A program made the translations under genes and the position numbers. From assembly GCA_017311315.1 (NCBI GenBank), contig CM029610.1:37030870-37094869 (forward strand): a stretch of DNA of 64,000 bases, read 5' to 3'. Each line of letters opens with the position of its first letter. The stretch's first letter is position 1. Shown here piece by piece: positions 42,677 through 55,700 of the stretch. The notes under the pieces are model-generated. The model saw only the letters and a list, made by a program, of their open reading frames with translations, did no database searches and had not been told where the DNA came from. Source of the DNA: Dendrocalamus latiflorus (lineage: Eukaryota > Streptophyta > Magnoliopsida > Poales > Poaceae).

Positions 42677-44501
42677 ACCGGTGTGTCTTCGGGTTTCACA
42701 TGGATAACATCATAACAGCAACTATAAATAATAGCTACCGATGACACCAGTGTGAAAGCCCAAGGAGAAAAGCAAGGGAGAAGCTTCAACATATAATTCA
42801 TAAGGTCAAGGTGGTGCTACTGATTTGCAGCGATATCTGATGATCCATGATGATATCCTCGTTCTATTATATCTTTTGTGTGATGGCCATTCCTATGTCC
42901 TTTAAGTACATGCAATTCGTCTCTATTCGTTTCCTTTTAATTTATGGTGTGAATGCTGTTGGGCTTATCCGGTGAACTGGAGCAAGTAACATTATTGTTC
43001 TTTCACTAATAGTTAAATTTTCATCACACTAATTGCAGAAAGTCAAAAGGCGAAACATCATAACCATGTACCACAGGAAGGTTTTTTTTTCACAAAAAAA
43101 GTTTGTCTGGGCATGTTGAATTTGGGGGTACGTAAGGACCCTATTAAACCATAGTGTATGTCTACATGCATAATAGGTGATATGTGTGTGTGTGTGTGAG
43201 AGATTGTGTGGAATGCTGTTGCTGTCCAAATATTATTTGAGATAAGGAAACAACGCTACGGATAATAATTCAACAATGATTTATCTCAGAATCTCCTGTT
43301 GACGTCCCATTTGCTGTGATGATTCAATTGATATTGTTATCTTTTGATCCTTGTTGCTGCAGATTCTGAACACTCAATGGGTTGTGAAGTCTATTTGTTA
43401 GATGCTGATTATCTGAAAAAATATTAGCAACAAGCCTATATTCAAAAAATGGGTGAAAGAAGCTAGGTTCGATCCTGTGGGACCAACAAGGCAGCATTTG
43501 CATACTGCAACTGCAGCATTTCCAGAAGGTTCCTATGGCTTTAATAGAAAGAAACTAGGAACTTTGAGAAACACAACGGCTATTCGTGCTGAGTTCTCTG
43601 TGATTTTTCTGCACTAAGCTATTAGTGTTAAACTGCTTGGGAGGGATCATGCTGTATCGATTATTTTCAGTCTTTCCTTATTGATTGTTCTTGTGAAGGG
43701 TGGTAAACTTTTAGGAGTAAGGTCTTGGTTAGAGTGAAACAGTCCACATTCACAAAGGCTAGTTCCTTCTGCTTGTGTGCAATGTGATTGATTGGAATGA
43801 AACAGGTATAGCTATACCTTATCATGACAGTTGGATAGGCAATAACTACAAGTTAATCAGAGCTATAACCCATATGACAGCAAAAATAGTGCCAATACGA
43901 CATGCATTTCTCCAAGTTTTTTTTATCAAAGCTTCTAGGTGGATGTTGTAACATTTCTATTACACTAAATGACTTTTATTGGGGGAGTCAAGTGTTGGAA
44001 GACTGAATTATGAGAATTTTTTTACTGTATCATAAAATTGCAAAAGGAAAAAAATCAACAGTTTGAACCCTCAAGTCATTTAACTTTTTGTGACAAAGGT
44101 GTTGGGGTTCTTTTGGTGCCCTAAGGATGACTGTAATACTCTATCTGGAGTTCTTGATGCTGCTCACAGAAGATCCTAGTACAAAGGCTAGAAGAAGCTT
44201 TAACAGACAAAATGCTAGTTTTGTGTTATATTTTGCTGATTTTGCCGCGGCACTTTTTTGTAACACTGACAAACTGAAATTGCCTTCTGATTTTTTTCTT
44301 GTTTCTGATATACCATTATGGTGAGAATGCTGTTGGGCTTCTTCACTCAATCTGGTGCATGTAGCACACTAGTTCTTTTAGGAATAGCACATATTTTAAG
44401 CACACTAATTGAAATAAAAATTTATTTTTGGTGTGTCGTAACCTAGTGCTAGAGGCAATTCTATTACACAAAGCTGTTGTTTCTGGACAAAATATATTTG
44501 G

Positions 44502-45320
44502 ATGTAAAGATAAAACCCATAGAAAACAAAAAAAAAATCAGATTACCACTTCCTAGCACTCCGCTGCCTTAATAAGACTAGGACTGAAACAGTTTGTATA
44601 GCCTTTATTCTAGTGTATTTGTTGTCCATGAAGCATTTACTGATTCTCAAAAATGATAGGGACTCAGGGTACAGTACAAGAAAAGGCAATGAAACAAAAA
44701 TAGAAGTGGGAATATAGTACCATGGCATGCATTAAGTTGTAACTTCACCATTCCTTCTAGGCAAGCCTACAAGTTACAGTAGCAGGCGAACAACGGTTAA
44801 GAAAAACAATATTTGTTGAGTGAGAACAAGAATGAACAATGTGAAACAAACTACAGCAGCAGAAGAAAAAAATGACTTACTGCACATAAACATTGTACCA
44901 TCACTCGTCCCTTGATTCAGCCTGAGACAGAGTGTATGGTGAGATCAAAAGTAAAAGTAATGAAATAGCAACAAGACAGCAAAGCAGTATACTCATGGAA
45001 TGACAAGACATCTTGTCATGTACTAGGATCACCACATTCTTCTAATCACTGGCACAGCATGAAAGCCAGATCTAAGTGATTAGGTCCAATCCTAGAAGGT
45101 AATTCTATAGTTCTTTTTTGTTGGAATTAATGAAAAAATTAGGGGATACTCAATATTGTACTCTGAAGTTTGTCTCAATTGGCAGGGAATTAGAGAAAAG
45201 ATAAAAGTGGGAGCACAAGCAATTATATGTTTATTTCCACAATAAGATAAGAAAAATGTGAGAATCATGCAAAATACGTCATCCCTTGCAATGAAACTTG
45301 GATGGCAGACCAAAGTATTT
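44502..45320 (+). repeat. Duplicated non-coding block (partner 6694-7530)
   Basis: Direct partner of the unit 1 block. It ends at ACCAAAGTAT, where the inverted segment begins. Confidence 0.7.
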
Positions 45321-46142
45321 TTTTCTCGCTGCATACACAATAGTTCCTGGCTCCATAGTAGGTCAGTAGCTTAACAAGGCATGCATTAGTTTACTCCATG
45401 GTGATTACCATAACCCCAATTTACATAAATTTTAGGATCGAACATCTTAATGCCAAATTGGCATGTCGCATTTTAGATTTCCAATCATTCTGCAATATTT
45501 GTGTGTGTGCAGCATCAGTCAGTGTCTAACTTCAGAGTATCTCGTTCCAACCTAGCTATGCACATATAAGCCATTATTAATACATCAAGCAAAACATGGA
45601 GATTGCAATTTGCAACGGGAGCGTACCAACTTGAATAGACAACCGGAGCCGAGCTCATGGTGGAGCGTTGGCCTGCCCTGCCAGGTGCCTGCGCATGGAG
45701 GAGGTTCGGGCCTGTCGGGTGCAGCGGGGTGGAGGTCCGGAGCCCGAGGTGGACCGCCCCACCCCGCCCCTCCCTCCCTCACTCTTTCGACATGCGGCGA
45801 CCGGGTAACAGCGAAGTGCCGTGGGGCGGCTTCCGGAGGAGGACACGCACCGCGAGGGCCGAGGTCGGCGCACCACTGGAACTTGCGGTAGTGGGGAATA
45901 GCCTAATGGGCCACAGATGTCAGTATTCCAAGCGGGCCGAGAAGGCGCCGAAGCCCATCCAGCCCGGTTGATATTGATCTTGATGTGGTGGTCGGATCGG
46001 CGGATCTCCTCTCCTATGGATTCATCATTGGTTTCCTGTGCCCTGTTGTTTCTAGTTTGATCTTGATGTGGTTATCAGATCGGTAGATCACAACACTTGG
46101 TTTGGTTTGATACTAGATGCGGATACCATTGTACTATTACCA

Positions 46143-46150
46143 ATGAAGAG
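46143..46150 (-). other. Empty site of the unit 1 hAT insertion
   Basis: The single ATGAAGAG (CTCTTCAT on the minus strand) sits inside sequence that matches 9130-9170 on one side and 32872-32920 on the other. It confirms both hAT ends and the 8-bp duplication. Confidence 0.93.
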
Positions 46151-46522
46151 GATGAAATGCTATCGATGATCATCTAGTCTACATCTTCTTGCTAGGCCAT
46201 CGGGGCGAGCACACGGTTGCGTTTCTCAGCAACTTAGCCTTGATCGGGTCTAGGGCAACGAATGATTGCTTAGGAATTTGGAATTGGCCTTAAAAAAAGT
46301 TATCGTTCTTGTTTTGTCGACTTAGAATGCACAATTGAACTAGAGCACGCAGATTGTGAATCCAAGGTTGTCGTGAGTTCATGCAACATGCCCCTCAAAA
46401 ACTCATGAATTTTGTTCGTAATGTCCAAACATTGTGGGAACAAGTTGCACAACATCAACATGTATGACATGCTGGGTCAAGAAGAGATTTGAGGAGGTGA
46501 GGACATACACAATATTGGTTTA

Positions 46523-48134
46523 GTTCTTTTCAGCTTATAGTTTACAGTACAGCTAGCTAACGATATACTGTTGGAAGAACTTCCAACGGCATAGCAAAGT
46601 TTTATGGCGTTTCAACACACTGCAGTAAGTTTCAACAAGTTTCGTCAAGTTTCATAAAGTTCCATTTAAAAATATTTTAAAAAGTTTAGAGTTCCAACGA
46701 GTTTTACATATTTCTAGAAGTTTCTATAAGATTCTAGAAAAATTTAAAGACCAAATTCCAACAAGTTTCATATTAAACACAAGCTTTAAGTTTCAATAGG
46801 TTTTATCAAATTTCTACTAAAGAATTTTAAGAAGTTTTATCAAGTTTGAACAGAAGAGTTTTAGAAGTTTCAGTAAATTTTAACAGGTTTCATCAAATTT
46901 CAACCGAAGAGTTTTAGTAAGTTTTAATAGATTTCAACAAGTTTCAACCAAAAAGTTTCAAGAAGTTACAGCAAGCTTGACGAGTTTCTACAAGTTTCAA
47001 TAAAAAAGTTTCATGATGCTTCAAATTTTCGGGTTTGAAGTATTAAGTAGGTTTGGGTATGTTTCAAAAAAAGCTTTAGAACATTTCGAATAGGTTTCAA
47101 CGTGTTTTACAAAAAAGGTTTAGAACATTTAGAGAAATTTTAAAGTTTCAACGGGTTTCAAAAAGGTTTTTCAAAAATCAAACAAATTTTCATGCAAGTT
47201 TGAACACATTTCAAAAAGTTTCAGCAAATGTTTCAAAACAAGCTTCAAAACATATTTCAATGTGTTTCATGAAGAGTTTTAAAAGAGGTTTCAGGTTTTG
47301 AGCATGTTTTAGTTCATTTCATGAAAGTTTCATGCAAGCTTCAACACATTTCAAGAAGTTTCAGAAATAGTTTGAAGAAAGTTTCAAGACATGTTGAAGA
47401 AGTTTCAAAAAGTTTCAACAGATCTCAAAAGATTTCAGAGGGCTTCAACAAGGTCTCGCCACTTGTGTCTGTCGATGGCCCGCTCGCTACCCACGTCTTG
47501 CCTCCGCATATGGCTGTTCCCATCGTCAAGCGTTGGGCTCATATGCGACAATGCCCTACATGGCGTGCATGTGCAGCTAGGCGGGCCGCTGAGTCGTCGC
47601 TATCCTCTACCTCACTGTGAGCCCCATCGTGCCGTCCTTAGTCTCGCCATGAGTTGCACCATGTTGTCCTCCGCCTCATCGTGAGTCACGTCGTGCCGTA
47701 CTCCATCGGCCACGAGTCGTGCCACCAAGCCGCACTGACGCTGGAGAGAGAGAGAGTCATGGCTCAGTGGAGAGAGAGTCATGGCCTCTTGGGGAAGACG
47801 AGAGAGACTAGAGGTGGAGAATGAGTTTGAAAGGATAAGGATGAAACCAGTCAAGTGGATTGAAAAAAATCAAAGGGTTAAAATTACATGTGGGTTAAAA
47901 TCAAAGGGTTAAAATTAAGTTATACTGTTGGTTTGGAGGAAAACGCTATGGTGTTTTGTAGTTTTTCTGTATATATTATGACTTTCCTCGAATAAATAAA
48001 TGAGATGATTTTTTCACCACCATTTCGAAATGGGTTATCGAAAAAGCCTTTTCGAACCTACTTATCAGTATTCGATTCATTCACATAAGTAGTCATATTA
48101 CGGCAAAAAACCATAAGCTGTAGCCGAAAAGAAC
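46523..48134. mobile_element. Harbinger-like DNA element, 1.6 kb, with a TTTCAA-rich interior
   Basis: The ends are GTTCTTTTCAGCTTATAG and, on the complement, GTTCTTTTCGGCTACAGC, flanked by TTA on both sides (46520-46522, 48135-48137). Unit 1 has the flanks nearly joined at about 8905. The interior (46600-47450) is a long degenerate array of AAGTTTCAA-type words, followed by a GC-rich stretch with GAGAGAGAGTCATGG repeats. No transposase is recognised, so the element is non-autonomous. Classification rests on the TTA duplication and end sequence. Confidence 0.6.
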
Positions 48135-48235
48135 TTACACATTATGTATGCTTATTTACCTTCATGCAATCCACACCAGTTGGTTTACAATATTGTTTTC
48201 AATGGGAGGTGAATAGTAAATTACGGAGACAATCG

Positions 48236-48738
48236 AATCCATCGCATAAATGATCATATAGCAATTCTTTTTCAAATTCAGCACCCGTGTGCACAAAATT
48301 GCAAATCTAGCCTCCTTCGTGACCACGTCAACAGTGGCTGACAACATGTATCGCATGTTGTACTACCCTACCGCAGTAGGCTATGGCACCATGACATCTT
48401 GGCCGAACTCGGTAGGCAACGAACAAGTACAGCAGGTTGTGGGATCCACCGGTTTGCCGCGTTGGGTGGGCTTGGCACCAACTCCTGCTGAGCTAGTATT
48501 GTGTGGTAAGTTGCTACCGAGCTCCACAAACTCGGCAACTCGGTGCCATCCACTGCCTACTATGCTCCTTCCTCTCCTACCGAGTAGGCACTTCCTGCTA
48601 TGGTGGGGCAGCACGGCAGGGGACACGTGTCACCTGCTACTCCTGCCGCGGTCATGGGAGAGGGCTAGATTTACAATTTTGTGTGCACAAGGTGTCAGAT
48701 TAGCAAAAAAAATTACTACATGGCTAGATATGCGATGA
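48236..48738. mobile_element. MITE with long (about 70-bp) inverted repeats
   Basis: The left arm TCGCATAAATG...TGCACAAAATTGCAAATCTAGCC is matched by the complement of the right arm (TCGCATATCTAG...GCACACAAAATTGTAAATCTAGCC). Long arms suggest a Mutator-type MITE. It is absent from the unit 1 paralogue (8790-8820). The short frame 48289-48738 spans it and is not a gene. Confidence 0.6.
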
Positions 48739-48797
48739 CTTTAAGACAATCATGGCCTCACAGAACCGCACAAACCTCCTCCATAGTAGATCAAGGT

Positions 48798-49088
48798 GTT
48801 GCTCCAACTAGCTTTGGGCTTAAGCTTATGACTATGGTTTTTGGCTGAAATTGCACTGTAGCGGCTGTTAGCTTTTTCCCGAGAAAAAATAAAGAAAAGA
48901 AAAATTGAGAAAAATTAAAAAAATGTTATATCGTCACGGACAATGCAAGAGAATAAGGGGAAAAGGCCAAAAAAGTCAAAATAATCCAAAATTAGAAACA
49001 GATACATTCCAAGTGGCTTCTGGTTTAAATAAACTGAAAGCAAAAAAAAAAAACAAAAGCTAAAGCCATTTAAAGCGAGACCTAAATT
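48798..49088. mobile_element. MITE-like insertion, about 290 bp
   Basis: Unit 1 passes from ATGGAGGAGG to GACACGATGGG (complement) without this segment. It is AT-rich with a central CACGGACAATG, which recurs in opposite orientation at about 52425-52435 inside another insertion, so the two are probably related. Confidence 0.5.
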
Positions 49089-49154
49089 CTCTGACACGAC
49101 GGGTCCACAACATAGATCCATCGTATTGTTGGCATATCACTTAGTGTGTTACGG

Positions 49155-52100
49155 CGAAAGATCAAGCTCCATTTAAGTTGGTTTTGGCGATAATGACAAA
49201 TACTGTTATAAGATTTTGATGATAATGATAAATGCATTTGTGAGACTAACCTTATTTATTGAATATGATATTGCTTAGTCTCATTTGGATGAAAAGGTGA
49301 AAACCGTAAGAGGTATACATTCGAAATCAGATTCTCATATAATAGTGCATTCCTTGGATCCAAAATATAGATTAAACTCCACAAATAGTCCAAAATGAAT
49401 ATGTGCATATGTCTTCATTATACATACTTGTATGCACACATTTAGAGAGAGTTCACTCTATGTTTTGAGGTTTCATAAATATTGATCCATGTTTCCTTTA
49501 GTATGCATATTTAGGATCTTTACATTGAAATACACCCTTTGACTATATATAGTTTGTGTAGTTTATGTATACTCATTTGCAATCGGGTTATCATCTAACT
49601 TCTCCATTATGTGTTAATGGTTGGATGATTACTGAAAACCGAATAAGTAAGCTTTACTTAAAAAGCATATCTTAGATTATACAAGTGTTGTGTACTCACA
49701 AATATAATCTTTATCTCATATTTTGTTGAGATTGTCATGAATTACCAAAAAGAAAAGATTGTATAATCTAATCCTTCCATTATATGTTAATGGTGAAGTT
49801 TGGTAATTGATGGCAATTGATTTGTGGGCTAACATTTTTCATGAGTTGGATGAATAGGTTAGGTGCCACAAATGAGGATGATTTGAGATGACTTCATGTG
49901 TTGAAGGTTATCAAGTCTAGATGGAAGATGGCTTCATGCGTTGAAGTTCATTAAGAGAAAGATACATCAGAAGTTGATGCATGTCTAAGAGGATGTGATT
50001 ATATGTTGATCATCAAGTCAACTGAAAAACCCATCATGTGTTGATGGAGTTCAAGAAATGGATACATCATGTGTTGATGCATCTCAAGACGATGACCCGA
50101 ACTTGAAGTAATGATGTGCGTCATCGAGATTCAAACAGAATGCTCAAGATAAAGGTATAACTAGCTAGGGCTAAGAATGTGTTCCTAATCATTTACCGGT
50201 CTTGGAGTTTGGTTGGAAGACCAGATTGCTAGTATAAGTTGTCGTACTATTAGGAGGGGTCATGTTTAGTAGCTTGAGTCTCATTATGTGTTGGTAGCTC
50301 AACCTCACCTCTTATAGCTTATCTTGGCATGAGGTTTGTATTTGCAAATGTGTTTTGTAAATAGTTGAAACTCATGTGTTGAAGCTTTGTAATATGGGAC
50401 TATTCATTGCAAATATGTTTTGTAAGTGCTTGAAGTCCATGTTTCCATTCTTTGTGATATGAGGTTTATATTTGCAAATATATTTTGCAAATGGTTGAAG
50501 CTCATATTTAATCCTTGTATGTATGATACTAAAGTGTGCAAATGTGTTTTGCAAAATCTGGTGAAATATCTGCATTCCTTAGGACAATCAGAGCTACCGT
50601 AGTATAACCTGAGGTACTACCGTGGACCGAAACTACAGGTGCTGTAATCATGGGACTACCGCGTGCATTAGTGGTCAAAGATCTTTGTGGTTGAGAGCCG
50701 ACGCGGTCGAACCGACTGGGTCAAAACCGATGTGGTCGAAGATCAAGTGGTAAAGAATCAGAGTGATCGAACCAGGGTGGTTGAAGACCAGAGCGGTCGG
50801 GCCCAAGTGGTCGAAGACCTGTGTGGCCGTGGACCAGAGTGGTTGAACCGAGTTAGTCAAATCAACGTGGTCGAAATCTGTGTGATCGAAATCAGCGTGG
50901 TCGAAATTGACATGGTCGTAGGCCTTCATGGTCGTAAACCAGCGTGGTCAAAATAGCATGGTCAAACCAGCTTGGTTGAGACCTGTGTGGTCATAAATCG
51001 ACGTGGTTGAAACAACATGATTAAAACAACGCAGTCAAAGATCGACGGGGAGGTCAGAGATCTGTGTGATCGAAGATTGACGTGGTCGAAGATCGACATG
51101 GTCGAGACCTGAGTGGTTGAAACCAACGTAGTCGGAAACCTGTGTGGTTGATCCGAACAACGTGGTCGGAGACCAACATAGTCGTGGACCAGGGTAGTCA
51201 ACTATCAGAGTTTCCGACCAGCTCTGTGTGAGCGGTCCGATCAGCTCTGTGTGAGTGGTTCGATCGACGAGCGGAAGTATCGGCCCTGTGTGAGTGGTAC
51301 TACCAGTGAAGCGAAAGTACCAGCTCTGTGTGAGCGATACTACCGGCAAGCAAAAGTGCTGGCTTGTGTAGCGGCATGTTTTTTCCAAAGAGACACCTGT
51401 GTGGAGTATTCTCGTCCCCGAGAAAAGCGGTAGTTCCGCACGAGTGTAGCGGTACTTCCGATAATCGGTAGTACCGGACTTTACACGGCGGTACTTCCGA
51501 TTTCCCTGTTTTTTCAGGGACTTGGCTCCAACAACTAGTTTTCCTGTGTGGGGTATAAATATCCTCTTGTGGCCTGTTGGAAAGTGGGTTGCTTGACTCA
51601 TTTCTAGTGTGAGGCTCTCCACTTAATTGTGCATGTGTTGCACTTTGTGAGCAAGAAGAAGTGATCTAGATTGCATGTTTGCATCTAAAGTTGGACTTAG
51701 TGTCCATTTGAGTTTGTGCATTCGTTGCACATGGTGAGAGTCAAGCTAGGGGCTTGACTTGTTACTCTTAGAGTTTGCTGACTCCTAAACGGCGTTGGAG
51801 GTGTCATGTGCGGTGATCTTCTCAAAGAAGGTTGTGAGAAGACCCGGCAAAGTGTGAAGGTTGTAGCTCACCTACCCGGAGCAGGAAAGAGTTGCCACTA
51901 GTGGATTTGAGATGGAAGGTTTAATTCGTGGAGCTGGTCCAATTAGTTTGGACTTACCTCAGCGTAGACTAGGGGAGACCAGTAAGTCTCTGAACACCAC
52001 GGTAAAAAGATATCGTGTCTATTATGGTTTGTTTTCTTGTGCTCAATTCACCTTCAAGTAATTTATTTTCGTAGAATTAAATTGATTGCTTGTTATCTAA

Positions 52101-52313
52101 AATTGCACATCTTGACATAGCCTAAAATTATTGGTGCACTTAGGTGAATTTAATTGATATAAACGTTGTTTGTGCTAAACCAAATTGATTTAAGTTTCCA
52201 CATTATTTACTTGGGTTAAACAAATAGAAAATGTCTTGAATTATTAATAATAGTTAGACGAGAATTTTTAGACTGTCTATTCACCCCCTCTAGTCGGCCT
52301 CCTCGATCTTACA
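49155..52313. mobile_element. Solo-LTR-like insertion, 3.2 kb
   Basis: Flanked by TACGG on both sides (49150-49154, 52314-52318) and missing from unit 1. It ends CACCCCCTCTAGTCGGCCTCC..GATCTTACA, an end typical of long grass Ty1/copia or related LTRs. The left part has the TTTTGGCGATAATGACAAA words also common there. The left terminus (CGAAAGATC) is not canonical TG, so a few bases may be lost. It contains no gag or pol frame. Internal repeats include GTGTTGAAG-type words (49860-50120), a GGTCGAA minisatellite (50690-51190) and GCGGTACTACCG-type words (51220-51500). Confidence 0.65.
50690..51190. repeat. Degenerate (GTGGTCGAA) minisatellite
   Basis: About 25 imperfect units of 13-25 bases with core GTGGTCGAA and spacers such as ATCAGC, ACCAGA or GACCTGTGT. 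It produces open frames on both strands (for example 50687-50956) that are repeat artefacts. Confidence 0.85.
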
Positions 52314-52316
52314 TAC

Positions 52317-52568
52317 GGCCCTACTCGTTTCAGTTTCAACTTCTGGCTTTTAGTTCACTATTCCTTGATTTCATCTTTTTTTGGCTTTTTAGCCTTTTTG
52401 TATTTTCTTTTTTTCGTATTCGTTTACATTGTCCGTGATAGGCTAGCCTGTTTTTTCAATTTTTATTTTTAAAATTTAATTACGCCAAAAAATCACCAAC
52501 ATGTACAATACAAAATAAGACAACTACAGTTAAAATAAACCATAAACAAACTTATTTCAATCGAACTA
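52317..52568. mobile_element. MITE-like insertion beside the solo LTR
   Basis: Starts GGCCCTACTCGTTTCAG, like many grass MITE ends (GGCCCTGTTTGTTTC). Unit 1 joins TGTATTAC directly to CACGCATGATG near 8720. The solo LTR inserted across its left boundary, which puts the MITE first in time. Confidence 0.5.
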
Positions 52569-52700
52569 AATTCACGCATGATGTTCCCGATAGAAGTTAA
52601 ATCGGGAATAGAAATCCAAACAAATGTTCCTACTAAACCGAAATAAAAAGGAGGAGCAAGAAGTTTTGCACCTTGTGCTGCCTCTGTTAATTGCTTGTGA

Positions 52701-52708
52701 CTTGCGAC
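52701..52708. repeat. hAT (Ac-type) target-site duplication, left copy (CTTGCGAC)
   Basis: Pairs with CTTGCGAG at 55872-55879 (one mismatch). The empty site in unit 1 is CTCGCAAG at about 8565-8572 (complement CTTGCGAG). Confidence 0.88.
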
Positions 52709-55700
52709 TAGAGGTGTCTAATGGGCCATGCCAGGCCGGCACGGCACGGCCCGTTAAGGCCCGCTTAATAAATGGGTTATGTCGTTCCGGCCTGCAGGCC
52801 ACGGTCCGAGCCCAGGCACGGGCACGGTTACGGCTTAACAGGTCGTGCCGGCCCGGTTGGCCTGTTAAGCCAAAAAAAATAAGAAAAAATTCAAAAAATT
52901 GTAGAAAAATTATAAAAAAATTGTAGAAATTTAAGAAAAAATTCAAAAAAATTCTAAAAAATTGTAGACATTGTTAATCATGTAAATAATTATTTTTGAT
53001 GATAGAATGAGCTTTATTAACTTATTAAATTACATGGGATGGCTGCCTCATTAAAAACTTTACCAAGTAAAAACTCAACTTGAGAAAAGCTTGGTAAAGA
53101 AAAAAGAGTACAACCTATAAAGCTCATTAATGACTACATGTGAAGAAAAATATTGAAAATCCTATTCATTGCTATTTAGATATAAATTCTCAAAAGATTC
53201 TTCTAAATCTCTATTATCTGCAGTATGTTGGAGCCTTGATTTAGCTTGTTTCTAGTCTTTGATAGTCAGAAAGATTTTGACCATCTCGTTCGAGAGACTT
53301 GTTCGTCGCTCCTCGATTATTCTTCCAAATATACTGAAGGTTGACTCCGAGGAGACTATAGAGACAGGAACAGTCAACACATCCCGCGCTAATATGGATA
53401 GCACTGGATATGTTACTTTCTGGGTTTGCCACCATGAGAGGATGTTCAACTCTTGTTCGAAGCTGACGCTATCACTATTGAGATAGCTTGATACGTCTCA
53501 AGTGCTTTGTCACCTTCTTCCTCCTGACTGATATGTAACTGCACCTGCACAAGAATCTCTAGATGAAGAACCAAAAATCTTGCCCCATTTCATAGCCCCC
53601 CTAGCGGTGCTAGGGGCTACCGGGGGTCTTTCCAAACGCACGGACCTAAACTTATTTTCATATTTCTCATATACCTCATATAATTTATCCTTTATCCTTA
53701 ACTACTCTATAGTATGTACAATAGTGTAAACCGATATCATCACTTAAAAGTTGTAATATTTACAAATCCTTGTAGTTTGGCCCTAGGATCCAAAATAAAG
53801 GCGAATGCATATAAAATAGGTATTTCCCTCCAATATTTTAAAAACTTAGTTTTCATGGCAACTACAGCATCCTGTAGTATAGGATCATTTTCAAAAGCCT
53901 TTAAGTGAGTGGCAATTTCAAGAATGTTATGAACAATTAGAGGAGAGGTTGGATAGTATACTCTAGAAAGACAAAATGTAGCTTTATGAAAAAGTTCTGA
54001 AAAGAAAAATATTTTTTCACCAACAACCCAATCGTCCTCAGTAAGTTCAGAGTCTCTAACTTGGGTTCTACTGAAAGAGTTACGAGATTGATGACCTTGG
54101 GTGTGAACGAAAACAGATAAGGTGCTCTTATATGGCAATATATGTTTAAGCATATGGTAAGTATAGTTCCATCTAACAGGCATGTCTATGACAAATTTTC
54201 TAAGACGGACGTTCATTGTTACGCAAAAACTCTTATATGCGGCTATTCGTTGGTTAGATCAATTAATATATGAAATTACATCTCTAAAAGAATCAATACA
54301 AGTATTTAATCTTTTTATACTAGATTTAACAATAAAATTAATAATATGACAAGCATAAGGTTGATGCAGTAAGAAAGATTATGCATAAGTATTAAACAAA
54401 GGAGTAAGAATTTCCATAGCCTTAGTGTTTGTAGCTGCATTATCTAAAGTTATAGAAAAAATCTTATCCGTGGGGCCAAAATCTTCTACAACTTTAATAA
54501 TACTTTCTGCAATATTTTCAGCACTATGCTAAACATTAATTAATTTAAATCCTATAATTCTTTTTTCATTACCTAGTCATCATTAACATAATGAGCAACA
54601 ACACTAATATAATCCTCTCTAGCCCTACCACTTCATATGTCTGATGTCAAAGCAATAGAGAATGTACAAGTATAAAATATTTCTTTCAATTTTTCATGAC
54701 AATTGTTATAATATTTAATTAAATCTCTAGTTATGGTTTGCCTAGATACAACACTAAATCGAGGGTTATGAGCAGTCCTAATATAATTTTGAAAAGTATC
54801 AGACTCACCAAAATTTAAAGGTAAATCTTGAGAAGCAAGTAATCTACAAAGAGATTCCTGGGCTACCTCTAGGTTGTACTCCCAAGTACGTACCGAGCCG
54901 TTGGGGTTATATTACAGTTGTGTCTGGCGCATTTGTATTCCTTGCCTTCTTTTGCAGTTTGCAGCATGTCGTTGCAGGTGACCCGTCCCACCTGAAGATT
55001 TTACAGACAATTCATTACCACAAATTTTACAAACAGCATACCTCACCGAATTCCCATTTGAACTTCTTGTCGAAATCATTCCAAACTCCTGATGTACTAG
55101 CTCTTGTTCTTTTTGCACCCGTGCTTTGGGTTGTGGATGCACTTGTTGAGCCAGCAGAAGATGGATCGATTGGACCCTGTGCCACCAGGGCCGTCGTTTC
55201 TTCTGGCTCTCCAGTTTGTTGTACATGTGGACCTTCCGCGGATGGATATGCTTCTTAAAAGGATTGCATATCCTCCGCCGAGTGGCTGAATTCGGAGAGT
55301 TGAAAATCATAGTTCTCCATTGAATCAACTGCAAATTGAAATAGTAAAGAACAATTAACTTACTATTGAAATAACAAATAATAGCAAAAAAATTAAAATA
55401 AGATAGCACTATTATCTCTTTTGTAGCTCTCACAAAGTTCTTTGAAGATTTTTGAATTTTGCGCGAATTTCTCACTAATTTGACTAAATTTGCATAAACA
55501 CTTCCGGATTTTTCACAACTAAATAGAAATATGAGAGTGAAGTGTGGAAAATGGAAGCCGGATGCCCCCTATTTATAGAAAAAAAATTCAGATTTTTTTT
55601 TCAAATTTTTTACCCCTCAACGGTCAAAAAAACGGCTATATTTAGTTGGGTCGGGCCGTGCACGCCCTGTTTATGACCATTGGGCGGGCTGTGCCGTGCC

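Larger units (their letters stand above)
41610..44501. other. No gene recognised; MITEs and small local duplications
   Basis: AT-rich and without conserved frames. It contains a MITE (41945-42172), a diverged 85-bp tandem pair at about 42180-42350, an inverted MITE relative (42550-42676), a TG repeat near 43183, and a diverged direct repeat of about 130 bp at 42950-43060 and 44320-44440 (GAATGCTGTTGGGCTT...CACACTAATTG). No equivalent is seen in unit 1. Confidence 0.5.

Noticed and set aside
48289..48738. 149-codon plus-strand frame
   Set aside because: It spans a MITE with long inverted arms that is missing from the paralogous site, and contains no motif.
50687..51622. Open frames of 80-195 codons on both strands
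   Set aside because: They come from the GTGGTCGAA minisatellite and GGTACTACCG words within the solo-LTR-like insertion.
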